Shown piece by piece: positions 34,505-42,928 of a stretch of DNA of 64,000 nt. The position numbers and the translations under genes are program-made. Below the pieces are notes generated by a model. It saw nothing but the letters and a program-made list of their open reading frames with translations. It had not been told where the DNA came from and searched no databases. Location: the NCBI GenBank assembly GCA_963819845.1, contig CAWFXQ010000007.1:127565-191564 (forward strand). The letters run 5' to 3'. Origin of the DNA: DATAGF01 sp963819845 (GTDB lineage: Bacteria; Actinomycetota; Thermoleophilia; Miltoncostaeales; Miltoncostaeaceae). Position 1 is the stretch's first letter. The number at the start of each line of letters is the position of its first letter.

Positions 34505-35621
34505 TCACTTCGCCGCGACCGGCGCCGCGACCGGCGGCGTGGCCGGCGGCTGCAGGAGCACCCGGTAGCCGCCCCGCCACTTGCGCGGCCCACACGTCCT
34601 GGAAGTCGGCCGTGTCGAAGGTGCCCTTCCCGAGCACGAAGCTGCGGGCGAGGCTCCCCGCCGTCGGCCTGAAGGTGCCCTCGACGTCCCAGCCGACCGC
34701 CTTCATGCGGAAGCCGGTGCCGGCGATCGTGACCTGCGCGTCCCGGAGCCCGTAGTAGACGACCGACCCGTCGGCGAGGGGCGGGCTGGTCGAGGTGCCG
34801 GCGGGCGCCGTCACCTTGAGGTCCTTGCCGGCCGACTTGTCCCAGACGCGGACGCGGCCGTCGATGTCCTTGATGTCCACGGTGCCCGAGGCCGGGCCGT
34901 TCAGGCGCCACGTCGCGCCCGGGCCGCGGCGGTTCCACTTCCACCAGCCGCGCTCGGTGACCACCCGCCGGGACGAGACCTTCACCCCGTTGACGAACTT
35001 CTTGGTGACCACGACCTTGCGGACGGTGACCCTCTTGCCGCCGCGGCCCTTGTGGCCCTCGTCGTCCTTCTGCCAGCGCGGCCCGCCGCGCCCGAAGAGG
35101 TCGACCGACATCGGGCCGCCGGTCAGCAGCAGCTTCTGGTTGGTCCAGAAGGGCCAGGGCACGCCGCCCTCGAGGGTCGTCTCGCCTTTGCCCCAGTCGC
35201 GGGCGACGCCGATGGCCGGGTTGGTCGCGGTCGGGTCGATGTCCAGGCTGAACGTGCCCCTCACCTTCACCGAGAACTGCGAGCCGTCGAGGGTGAGGGT
35301 GCCCTTGCCCTCGTAGCGGGTCCAGGTCCCGTCCTTCGAGGTCTTCGTCGGGCCGAACCCGGCCGGCGTCGTGACCAGGTCCTTCTTGCCGGAGAGGTCG
35401 CGGACCTTGACGACGCCCTCGCCGGTGATGGCGACCCCGCCCGAGCCCTCGTAGCGGAAGTGCCCGGTGCCCTCGGAATGGAGCGCCTTGTCGGTCGTCT
35501 TGGTGACGACCTCCTCGGCCGCCGGGTCCGTCTCGGGGACCGGCTCGTCGTTCTGTGCCAGCGCACCGGCCGGCAGGGCGATCAGCGCCGAGGCGCCGCC
35601 GATGAGGAGCAGTTTGCGCAT
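34505..35621 (-). CDS. Exported beta-rich protein, frame-disrupted near 34583
   Basis: About 371 residues if repaired. A signal peptide (MRKLLLIGGASALIALPAGALAQ, cleavage near 23) is followed by repeated G-x-G strand-turn units (RYEGSGGVAITGEGVV, TRYEGKGTLTLDGSQF, GKGETTLEGG, then AGTGFRMKAVGWDVEGTF). In the annotated frame translation runs on past GTFDTADFQDVWAAQ into the response regulator with no stop, but the neighbouring frame reads KWRGGYRVLLQPPATPPVAAP then a stop at 34505, which is a far more plausible end. One base too many (or two too few) near 34583-34588 explains this. A strong GGAG site precedes ATG 35621. Confidence 0.78.
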
Positions 35622-36118
35622 CGCCGAGCTCTCCTTGTCTCCGCCGTGGAGGTGGAGGGGGCGATGCGCATCCACTCGCCGGACCACTCGGCCTCCGGCC
35701 CGCCGTCGAGCCGGTAGACGCCGGATCCGTTCAGGAGCAGCCGTCCGTGCCCGGCGATCGAGAACGAGAGCTCGTCGCCGATGACCGTGACCGTCACGTT
35801 CGAGCCGGTGACGTAGAGGAGGCCGGACGCGCGCCGCACGCGCGTCCTCTCCCAGCGCTTCAGCTCCAGCTCCTCCCCGGCCAGGTAGGCCCGGGCGTCG
35901 CCCCGACGGTCACGCACCACGACGATCCCTCGACCGGGGATCAGTCCGTTCACGGAGATTCGGCCCGCGACGGAGATCAGCCCGCTGCCCGACGCCTGCA
36001 CCCGGGCCGAGGGCCCGCGTTCGGCCGCCACCTGCCCGGTCGGCTCAGCGGCCGACGCCAGGGCGGGAAGGGCGATGAGGAGCATGAGGGCGATCGCGGC
36101 CACGAGAGCCCGACGCAT
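35582..36118 (-). CDS. Exported beta-rich protein, related in style to its neighbour
   Basis: A 178-residue protein with a GGAGGTGG site before ATG 36118 and a signal peptide ending ALPALASAA. The mature domain has the same G-rich strand pattern as the next gene (ISVAGRISVNGLIPGRGIVVVRDRRGDARAYLAG, GHGRLLLNGSGVYRLDGG) so the two may be paralogous modules. The last 13 residues overlap the next gene's start by 40 bp and are Arg/Ser-rich, so the real stop might be earlier with a missing base. First gene of the unit leading to the two-component pair. Confidence 0.72.
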   Translation of the reverse strand: MRRALVAAIALMLLIALPALASAAEPTGQVAAERGPSARVQASGSGLISVAGRISVNGLIPGRGIVVVRDRRGDARAYLAGEELELKRWERTRVRRASGLLYVTGSNVTVTVIGDELSFSIAGHGRLLLNGSGVYRLDGGPEAEWSGEWMRIAPSTSTAETRRARRCANCSSSAAPRR

Positions 36119-36296
36119 CGATCCACCTCCAACGAGGCGGCGGCGCCCACGGGGGGCCCCGCCATGTGTCGTCGGCATGCTCCATCGCCCGGATGTGGGA
36201 GCCGAGGTCTGCGCGTAAGCGGTTTGGGTCACTCTGTTCGGGATCTGTGAGGCCGGGGCCGCGGGCTTACGCAATTCGCCGCACGGCCGGCGCCGG

Positions 36297-36704
36297 TCAG
36301 GGCTCGAGCTTGACGTTCTCTTGCACGGACACGGGGGCGTCGAGCTTGACGCCCTCCTCCACGATCGGCCCCGGCTTGTCGGGAGCCGCGGCCGGCGCGG
36401 CGCCCGGCTCCTCGCCCTCGGGGACCGGGCGCGGGCCCTCCTCGAGGTACGCCCAGACGATCTCGCCGCACTGCGGGCACGTCGGGAGCGGCCCGCGGTT
36501 GCGGATCTGGAACTGGCAGGCGACGCAGCCGAACATCCCGGCCACCTTCTGGCCGGCGTGGAAGCAGGGGAGGCCGCTGCGCCGCTCGGCCTCCTCGGCG
36601 CCCTCGCGGGGGCTCAGGTTCGAGCGGCCGGCGCGCCCTCCGGGGCCGCCGGGACCGCCGCCCAGGGGGACCCCGCGGCGCTGCGGTGGCAGCCCTTCGC
36701 TCAT
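36297..36704 (-). CDS. Zinc-ribbon protein
   Basis: A 135-residue protein with a central CVACQFQIRNRGPLPTCPQCG (about 62-82): two CxxC knuckles giving a rubredoxin-like zinc ribbon. Flanks are low-complexity: a Gly/Pro/Arg-rich N-terminus and a Pro/Ala/Glu-rich C-terminus ending in two repeats of a V-K-L-[DE] type motif (EEGVKLDAP, QENVKLEP). A third Cys lies just upstream (LPCFHAG). No catalytic domain. It is divergent from nadE, 143 bp apart. Confidence 0.75.
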   Translation of the reverse strand: MSEGLPPQRRGVPLGGGPGGPGGRAGRSNLSPREGAEEAERRSGLPCFHAGQKVAGMFGCVACQFQIRNRGPLPTCPQCGEIVWAYLEEGPRPVPEGEEPGAAPAAAPDKPGPIVEEGVKLDAPVSVQENVKLEP

Positions 36705-36846
36705 GCTCGTCCTCTCGGCTCGGCGCCCTCCCGCCGGGCTCGCGCGCCGGCCGGGGTGGCGTATCGTTGGTCGAACGTCAAGCCTACCGCGCCGTCCCCC
36801 ACCGGCCGAGGCGCGGAAGCCCCACACCGTCCGGGAGCACGCCCCC

Positions 36847-38558
36847 GTGCGCGTCGCGCTCGCCCAGGTCAACACGGTCGTCGGCGACATCGACGGCAAC
36901 GCGGCCCGCTCTGCGGCCGCGCTGGCCGACGCCGCCGAGGCGGGCGCCGATATCACCCTGCTCCCCGAGCTCGCCGTCTCGGGCTACCCCCCCGAGGACC
37001 TCCTGCTGCGCCCCGCGTTCGCCGCGGCGTGCCGCGAGGCGCTCGACGGCCTGGCGGCGGGGGTGCGCCGGGGCCTGGCGGTGATCGGCTTCCCGGAGTG
37101 GGACGGCGAGTGCCACAACTCCGCGGCCGTCGTGGCCGACGGCGCGGTGCAGGCGGTCTACCGCAAGCGCTTCCTGCCCAACTACGGGGTGTTCGACGAG
37201 GCGCGCTACTTCATGGCCGGCGACGCCCCGCTCGTGCTGGAGGCCCTCGGCGCCCGGATCGGGCTCGCGGTGTGCGAGGACATCTGGTACCCGAGCCCGG
37301 TCGCCGCCGACCTGGCGGCGGCGCGGGTGGACCTGATCTGCTGCATCTCCGCCTCGCCCTACCACCGCGGCAAGGGCGACCGCCGCGAGGCGATGCTGGC
37401 GACCCGGGCCGACGACTGCGCCGCGGCGCTGGCCTTCTGCAACCTGGTCGGCGGCCAGGACGAGCTGGTCTTCGACGGGCGCTCGGCGCTGCTCGACGCG
37501 GCCGGCGAGCTGGTGGCCCGCGCGCCCCAGTTCGAGGAGCATCTCCTGGTGGCCGACGTCAACCTCGGCCTCTCCGCGCGGCGGCGGCTGCGCGAGCCGC
37601 TGGCCCGCCGCCTGCCGGCGGGCGCGCCCTGCGCCGCGACGCCGGTCGTCGCCGCGCCCGGGGCGCGCAACGGCGCGGGCCCGCCCCGGACGGCCTGGTC
37701 GCGCGGGCGCTGGCCGACGAGCCCGAGGTGTGGGCCGCCCTGCGCACCGGCGTGCGCGACTACGTCGGCAAGAACGGCTTCCCGGGGGTGCTGGTCGGCC
37801 TGTCGGGCGGGATCGACTCGGCGCTGACCGCGGCGATCGCCGCCGACGCGCTCGGCTCCGAGCGGGTGACGGGCGTCGCGATGCCGTCGTCGCACTCCTC
37901 GCCCGAGAGCCTGGCGGGGGCGCAGGCCCTGGCCGAGGCGCTCGGGATCCGCCTGGTGGAGCTCCCGATCGTGCCGGTCACGGCTGCCTTCGAGGAGGTG
38001 CTGGCCGAGGCCTTCGCGGGCCGGGAGCCGGACACCGCCGAGGAGAACCTCCAGGCGCGCGCGCGCGGCACCCTGCTGATGGCCCTCTCCAACAAGCTCG
38101 GCCTGCTGGTGCTGGCCACGGGCAACAAGAGCGAGATCTCGGTCGGCTACAGCACCCTCTATGGCGACATGGTCGGCGGCTTCGCGCCTCTGCGGGACCT
38201 CGCCAAGACGTGGGTCTACCGGCTCGCGCGCTGGCGCAACGCGTCGGAGGGGCGCGAGGTGATCCCCGAGGCGACCATCGCCCGGCCGCCGACGGCCGAG
38301 CTGCGACCCGGCCAGCTCGACACCGACAGCCTTCCTCCCTATCACCTGCTGGACGAGATCCTGGAGGGCTACGTGGAGCAGGGCCTCGAGCCCGACGACC
38401 TGGTGCGGCGGGGCCACGCCGAGGCCGTGGTCGCCGAGGTCGTGCGGATGGTGGACCGCGCCGAGTACAAGCGGCGCCAGGGGCCCGTCGGCATCAAGAT
38501 CACCCCCCGCGCCTTCGGGCGCGACCGCCGCATGCCGATCACGTCGGGGCCGTGGTGA
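36847..38558 (+). CDS. nadE: Glutamine-dependent NAD+ synthetase, frame-disrupted near 37690
   Basis: The last step of NAD synthesis, amidating nicotinate adenine dinucleotide. Amidase domain (about 1-270): VALAQVNTVVGDIDGN, ITLLPELAVSGYPPEDLLLR (Glu), YRKRFLPNYGVFDE (Lys), GLAVCEDIWYPSPV and the nucleophile region DLICCISASPYHRGK (Cys). Synthetase domain: GVLVGLSGGIDSALTAAIAADALGSERVTGVAMPS (P-loop SGGIDS), ATGNKSEISVGYSTLYGDMVGGFAPL, REVIPEATIARPPTAELRPGQLD. The two halves lie in different frames; the break lies around 37680-37700 in a GC-rich linker (one base lost). Repaired length is about 570 residues, normal for the family. GTG start; the peptidase gene overlaps the stop. Confidence 0.92.
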
Positions 38559-40246
38559 CCACGGCCCCGATGCGGCCGGCGCTGCTCGCCGGGGTCGCCG
38601 TCGCTCTGCTGGGCCTCGTGCTCGTCTCGAGCGCCGTCGCTTCGGGGTCTGCCGACGGGTCGCGCACGCTGCTGGTGAGCTTCGCCGACGCCCCGCCGGG
38701 TGAGGTCGCGCGCGACCGGCTGGAGGGGCTCGGGGCGGTCGCGCCGGCCCTGCCCGAGGCGGGCGTCTGGAGCGTGCGCCCGGCCGAGGTCGACGGGGCG
38801 CGCGACCGGGCGCTCGCGCGCCCGCGGGTGGCGGGCGCCGAGTGGTCGCTCGCCCGCGCCACCGACGAGCGCCCGCGCCCCGCCCCGCCCGCGCCCCTCG
38901 GCCCGGCGCCGGCCTTCACCGACCCGCTCTTCACCCCCGCGCTCCAGTGGGGGCTGCTGTCGCCGCGCCCGTTGTGGGGTGCCGACCTGACCACCCCCGC
39001 CGGCCGCCCCCGCATCGCGATCCTCGACAGCGGCATCGACGCCACCCACGAGGAGTGGGGCGGCCCCGCGAGCCCCCTCGTCGCCGGCCGGAGCACCCTG
39101 CGGGGCAACGACGACGCGTCCGACGTGGCCGACTCGGGCCACGGCACCCACGTGGCCGGCATCGCGGCCGCTCCCGCCAACGGGGTCGGCGTGGTGGGCG
39201 TCGCCCCCGCGGGCGCGGGCGTCGCCGAGGTGATCCCGGTCCAGATCGCCAACCGCGTCGGCGAGAGCAGCGACCTGACGATGATCCGGGGCATCCGCCA
39301 CGCCGTCCGCAACGGTGCCCGGGTCATCAACATCTCGGCCGGCGGGGACGGCTACGCCCAGGCCTTCCAGGACACCATCCTCTGGGCGACGCGGCGCGGC
39401 GCCCTGATCGTCGCGTCGGTGGGCAACGACTACGGCGACGCGCTCAACTACCCCGCCGCCTACAGCCACGTCCTCGGGGTGGGCGCCCAATGCGACGACC
39501 GGCCCTCGCCGGACTGCCTCCAGCCCTACGGCGTGGCCGCGTTCTCGAACCGCAACCGGTCGGTCAACGTCATCGCTCCCGGGGTGAACGTGGTCTCGAG
39601 CGTGCCCCGGCGCGTGACCGAGCGCGACCTGCGGCCCGGCTACGCGCTGAAGGACGGCACCTCGATGTCGGCCCCCTACGTCTCCGGCGTCGCGGCCCTG
39701 GTGATGGCGAGCAACGCCAACGTCCTCAGCCCCAATCAGGTGATGCGGCAGATCAAGGCGACGGCCGAGGACATCGGCCCCGTCGGGCGCGACGACGCGG
39801 CCGGCTTCGGCGTGGTCAACCCACGGGCCGCCGTGACGCTGCAGGCGCCGGCGGTGGACGACTCGGAGATCGACGACGACGTGAAGTGGCTGTCCGGCAC
39901 CCGGCTCCTTTCGCGCCTGAGCGAGCCCGTGGTGGTCGAGGCCGTCGTCAACCGGTACGACGACCCCGACGACGTCGTCGCGGTGAGGGTGAACCGCGGC
40001 CAGCGCCTGCGGGCGACGCTCTCCTACCGCCGCGGCCGCGCCGACCTCTCCCTGTGGAGGCCGGGCACGACGACGGTGCGGCCGAAGGACCCGGGCGGGC
40101 GGCGCAACCTCGTCGGCCGCCGCGACGGCTCGCGGACCACGAAGGTCGTCGTCTACACGGCCCGCAAGAACGGGCGCCACTTCGTGCGCGTCACGGCCCG
40201 CCGCGGGAGCCCCGACTACACACTCACCCTGGAGCGGGTCGGCTGA
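38555..40246 (+). CDS. Secreted subtilisin-family (S8) serine protease
   Basis: A 563-residue exported protease. GTG 38555 overlaps the nadE stop. A signal peptide (about 1-32) is followed by a pro-region resembling I9 (LLVSFADAPPGEV). The catalytic triad is Asp in IAILDSGIDATHEEWGG, His in DSGHGTHVAGIAA, and Ser in KDGTSMSAPYVSG; the oxyanion Asn is in VASVGNDYGDALNYPA. After the catalytic domain a 130-residue beta-rich C-terminal domain follows (SLWRPGTTTVRP, YTLTLERVG), typical of pre-peptidase C-like regions. Two cysteines (QCDDRPSPDC) may form a local disulfide. Confidence 0.94.
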   Translation: MTTAPMRPALLAGVAVALLGLVLVSSAVASGSADGSRTLLVSFADAPPGEVARDRLEGLGAVAPALPEAGVWSVRPAEVDGARDRALARPRVAGAEWSLARATDERPRPAPPAPLGPAPAFTDPLFTPALQWGLLSPRPLWGADLTTPAGRPRIAILDSGIDATHEEWGGPASPLVAGRSTLRGNDDASDVADSGHGTHVAGIAAAPANGVGVVGVAPAGAGVAEVIPVQIANRVGESSDLTMIRGIRHAVRNGARVINISAGGDGYAQAFQDTILWATRRGALIVASVGNDYGDALNYPAAYSHVLGVGAQCDDRPSPDCLQPYGVAAFSNRNRSVNVIAPGVNVVSSVPRRVTERDLRPGYALKDGTSMSAPYVSGVAALVMASNANVLSPNQVMRQIKATAEDIGPVGRDDAAGFGVVNPRAAVTLQAPAVDDSEIDDDVKWLSGTRLLSRLSEPVVVEAVVNRYDDPDDVVAVRVNRGQRLRATLSYRRGRADLSLWRPGTTTVRPKDPGGRRNLVGRRDGSRTTKVVVYTARKNGRHFVRVTARRGSPDYTLTLERVG

Positions 40247-40257
40247 CCGGGCCCCAC

Positions 40258-40527
40258 GTGATCCTGCTCTACGACTACGTCGGGGACGTGCTCGAGCGGC
40301 GCGGGCCCCACCGCGAGGCGCACCTGGCCTGGATCGCCGAGTGGATCGGCTCCGGGCGCATGACGATGGCCGGGGCGACCGGCGATCCGCCCACGGGGGC
40401 CGCCTTCGTGCTGCCCGGCAACGACCCGGCGGCGGCCGAGCGCTTCGCCGAGGGCGACCCCTACGTCGCCGCGGGCCTGGTCACCGCGCGGCGGGTCGTC
40501 CCCTGGACGGTGGTGGCCTCGGCCTGA
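40258..40527 (+). CDS. YciI-like protein
   Basis: An 89-residue dimeric alpha/beta-barrel family protein: ILLYDYVGDVLERRGPHREAHLAWIAEW contains the family His (RGPHREAH), and FAEGDPYVAAGLVTARRVVPWTVV is the conserved end with the Asp-Pro-Tyr/Phe motif. YciI proteins are of unclear biochemical role. GTG 40258, eleven bases after the protease stop, continues the nadE-protease unit. Confidence 0.85.
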   Translation: MILLYDYVGDVLERRGPHREAHLAWIAEWIGSGRMTMAGATGDPPTGAAFVLPGNDPAAAERFAEGDPYVAAGLVTARRVVPWTVVASA

Positions 40528-40583
40528 CGGTCAGGCGGGGCCGGCGACCGGCAGCGCCGCCCCCCGGCCGCCACGATTGGCTC

Positions 40584-42191
40584 TCACGTGGTCCCGGGTG
40601 TGCCGAAGCGCGCGCGCAGGTCGGCCTTCTTGAACTTGCCGGTGGCCGTCCGGGGGAGCGCGTCGACGAACTCCACGCGGTCGGGCAGCCACCATGGGGC
40701 GAACGAGAGGCGCAGGTGGTCGATGAGCTCGTCGGGCGTGGGCGAGGCGCCCTCGCGCGCGACCACCACGGCGAGGGGGCGCTCCTGCCACCTCTCGTCG
40801 GGGATCGCGATGACGGCGGCCTCGGCCACGTCGGGGTGGCCCATGAGGGCGTTCTCGAGGGCCACCGAGCTGATCCACTCGCCGCCCGACTTGACGAGGT
40901 CCTTCTCGCGGTCGGTGATGCGCATGACCTCGCGCTCGTCAACGGTCCCGATGTCGCCGGTGCGGAACCACCCGTCGTCGGTGAAGCGGTCCGCGCCCGC
41001 GCCGCCGAAGTAGCCGCCGGCCACGAAGGGGCCGCGCACCTCAAGCTCGCCCATCCCCGCGCCGTCGTGCGGCACCAGGCCCTCCTCGCCCCGGAGGCGG
41101 AGCTCGACGAACGGCACCGGCCGGCCCTGGGCCGCCAGCACGTCGGCCCGCCGCTCGAGTGGCGCGCCGGCGAGGTCGGGCGGAAGGCGGCTGACGGTCC
41201 CCACCGGCGCGGTCTCGGTGAGGCCCCAGGCGTGCAGCACCGGCACGCCGTGGCGCCGCTCGAGGCCCTCGGTCATCGCCCGGGGCGCGGCCGAGCCGCC
41301 CACGATGATCGACCGCAGCGTCGAGATGTCGTGCGCGCCGGGCTCGGCGTCGAGCGCCGCCAGGAGCGCCAGCCAGACGGTCGGGACCCCGGCCGTGATC
41401 GTCACCCCCTCCTCGGCGATCGCGGCCAGCAGGCTGGCGGCGTCCAGCCGCGGCCCGGGGAGCACCAGCCGGGCGCCGGTCATCGCGCAGGTGAAGGGAA
41501 GGCCCCAGGCGTTGACGTGGAACATCGGCACGACGGGCATGACCGTGTCGGCCTCGCGCACGTCGAGGACGTCCCCGTGCCCCGACACCAGGGAGTGGAT
41601 CACGAGCGCCCTGTGCGAGTAGAGGACGCCCTTGGGCAGGCCGGTGGTGCCCGACGTGTAGCAGAGGAAGGCCGCGTCGCGCTCGTCGGCCTCCGGGAAG
41701 GCCTCCGCGCCGGGATCGTCCTCCAGCAGGTCGTCGAACGCCACCGCGCCGTCGGGGACGGGGCCGCCGCCCGCCACGACCACCGCGCCCGGGTCAACGC
41801 GCTCGCGCAGGGCGTCGAGCACGGGCAGCAGCCCCTCGTCGACGACGATCGCCCGGTCGCCGGCGTCGCCGACGATCAGCGCGAGGTCGTCTGCGTGCAG
41901 GCGCGGGTTGAGGGTGTGCACGATCGCCCCCGTCGCCGGGACCCCGAAGTAGGCCTCGAGGTGGCGGTGGTGGTTCATGCACAACGTCGCCACCCGGTCC
42001 CCGGGCCGCACGCCGAGGCGCTGGAGCCCGGCGGCCAGGCGCCGGGCCCGCGATGCCACCCCGGCGTAGTCCGTACGCCGCGGCGGGCCGTCGAACCCCC
42101 GCGTGACCACCTCGCGCGCGCCGAAGACCGACTCGGCCCTCCGCACGATCGCCGCCAGCGTGAAGGGCCCGTCCATCATCAATCCGCGCAT
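40584..42191 (-). CDS. Long- or medium-chain acyl-CoA ligase
   Basis: A 535-residue AMP-forming ligase. P-loop-like motif FLCYTSGTTGLPKGVLYSHRAL (near 175), VPMFHVNAWGLPF, LRSIIVGGSAAPRAM, LHAWGLTETAPVGTVS, WFRTGDIGTVDEREVMRITDREKDLVKSGGEWISS, and the C-terminal catalytic Lys in RTATGKFKKADLR are all present. It activates a carboxylate as an adenylate and then as a CoA thioester; the pattern NAWGLPF is typical of fatty acyl-CoA ligases. ATG 42191 is chosen; ATGs at 42179 and 42176 also follow closely in frame. Confidence 0.93.
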   Translation of the reverse strand: MRGLMMDGPFTLAAIVRRAESVFGAREVVTRGFDGPPRRTDYAGVASRARRLAAGLQRLGVRPGDRVATLCMNHHRHLEAYFGVPATGAIVHTLNPRLHADDLALIVGDAGDRAIVVDEGLLPVLDALRERVDPGAVVVAGGGPVPDGAVAFDDLLEDDPGAEAFPEADERDAAFLCYTSGTTGLPKGVLYSHRALVIHSLVSGHGDVLDVREADTVMPVVPMFHVNAWGLPFTCAMTGARLVLPGPRLDAASLLAAIAEEGVTITAGVPTVWLALLAALDAEPGAHDISTLRSIIVGGSAAPRAMTEGLERRHGVPVLHAWGLTETAPVGTVSRLPPDLAGAPLERRADVLAAQGRPVPFVELRLRGEEGLVPHDGAGMGELEVRGPFVAGGYFGGAGADRFTDDGWFRTGDIGTVDEREVMRITDREKDLVKSGGEWISSVALENALMGHPDVAEAAVIAIPDERWQERPLAVVVAREGASPTPDELIDHLRLSFAPWWLPDRVEFVDALPRTATGKFKKADLRARFGTPGTT

Positions 42192-42291
42192 CGGCGACCT
42201 CCCGGGTCGGTCAACGGTTCGCCAGGCCTCGTGGTGGGTGTGTAGCAGCAGTTCTCGCGGGGCGTCACCCACGGGTCACATCCCGGGCGGA

Positions 42292-42555
42292 TCATCGACT
42301 GCGGTAGACGTCGCGCCGGTGGCCGATGCGCAGCACGAGGACGAGGAGTCGGTCGTCCTCGATCTCGTAGATGATGCGGTGGTCGCCGGTGCGGACCCTC
42401 CACTCGCCCGAGCCACCGACGAGCCGGGTGGCGGCGGGCGGCCGTGGGTCGGCTGCGAGGAGCTCGAGCGCCGCCTGGATGCGCCGGCGGGCCTGTGGGT
42501 CGAGCGTGCGAAGCTGGCGCGCGGCGGAGGGCGCCAGGGTGATGCGGTAGGTCAC
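42292..42555 (-). CDS. RelE/ParE-family toxin
   Basis: An 87-residue mRNA-interferase-type toxin. MTYRITLAPSAARQLRTLDPQARRRIQAALELLA is the helical hairpin typical of the family, and LVGGSGEWRVRTGDHRIIYEIEDDRLLVLVLRIGHRRDVY contains the basic catalytic strand and terminal Tyr. GTG 42555 overlaps the antitoxin stop, as expected for a coupled pair. Activity is expected on ribosome-bound mRNA. Confidence 0.9.
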   Translation of the reverse strand: MTYRITLAPSAARQLRTLDPQARRRIQAALELLAADPRPPAATRLVGGSGEWRVRTGDHRIIYEIEDDRLLVLVLRIGHRRDVYRSR

Positions 42556-42827
42556 GTCAGGCCGAGATCGGCCTTGACCTGCTCCCAGGGGATCGGGGTC
42601 TCGCCGGTCGTCCGCATCTCCTCGCGCGCCTCGGCCGCGGCACGGATGTCGGCCATGTCCTCGGCGAGCTCGAGGAGCCGCTCCAGATCGTCGGCGTCGA
42701 TGACCGCGACCACGCGACGTCCCCGGCGGGCGAGGTAGATCGGCGCGTGCTCGGCACGAGCACGATCGATGACCGAGGCCAGCTGCCTGCGCGCCTCGGA
42801 GACGGTGAGCGTCGCATCGCCGGACAT
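42552..42827 (-). CDS. Phd/YefM-family antitoxin
   Basis: A 91-residue antitoxin. TLTVSEARRQLASVIDRARAEHAPIYLARRGRRVVAVIDADDLERLLEL is the Phd/YefM DNA-binding fold (about 5-55); the C-terminal acidic part (EEMRTTGETPIPWEQVKADLGL) would fold on the toxin. The start at 42827 is chosen by the family's beginning; an in-frame ATG at 42842 would add residues without support. It is first in the unit and likely autorepresses it through the palindromic site just upstream. Confidence 0.9.
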   Translation of the reverse strand: MSGDATLTVSEARRQLASVIDRARAEHAPIYLARRGRRVVAVIDADDLERLLELAEDMADIRAAAEAREEMRTTGETPIPWEQVKADLGLT

Positions 42828-42856
42828 AGCCGAAGGGTACACATCATGTATCAGAC

Positions 42857-42878
42857 GTACAAGTCATGCTTTTTGTAC
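42857..42878. promoter_or_regulatory. Candidate toxin-antitoxin operator
   Basis: An inverted repeat GTACAA (42857-42862) / TTGTAC (42873-42878), spaced by ten bases, lies in a visibly AT-rich island (about 42838-42880) in front of the antitoxin gene; a second imperfect one, near 42837-42852, flanks it. Autorepression by Phd/YefM complexes through such repeats is established for the family. Confidence 0.6.
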
Positions 42879-42928
42879 GCTGCCGACCGGCCCACGGTCG
42901 GCGTGCGGGGATGGGCTAGCGTTTCCGC

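Noticed and set aside
33738..35687. Single 649-residue gene fusing an exported protein to a response regulator
   Set aside because: Created by loss of the correct stop through a frame break near 34585; the two halves have separate starts and functions.
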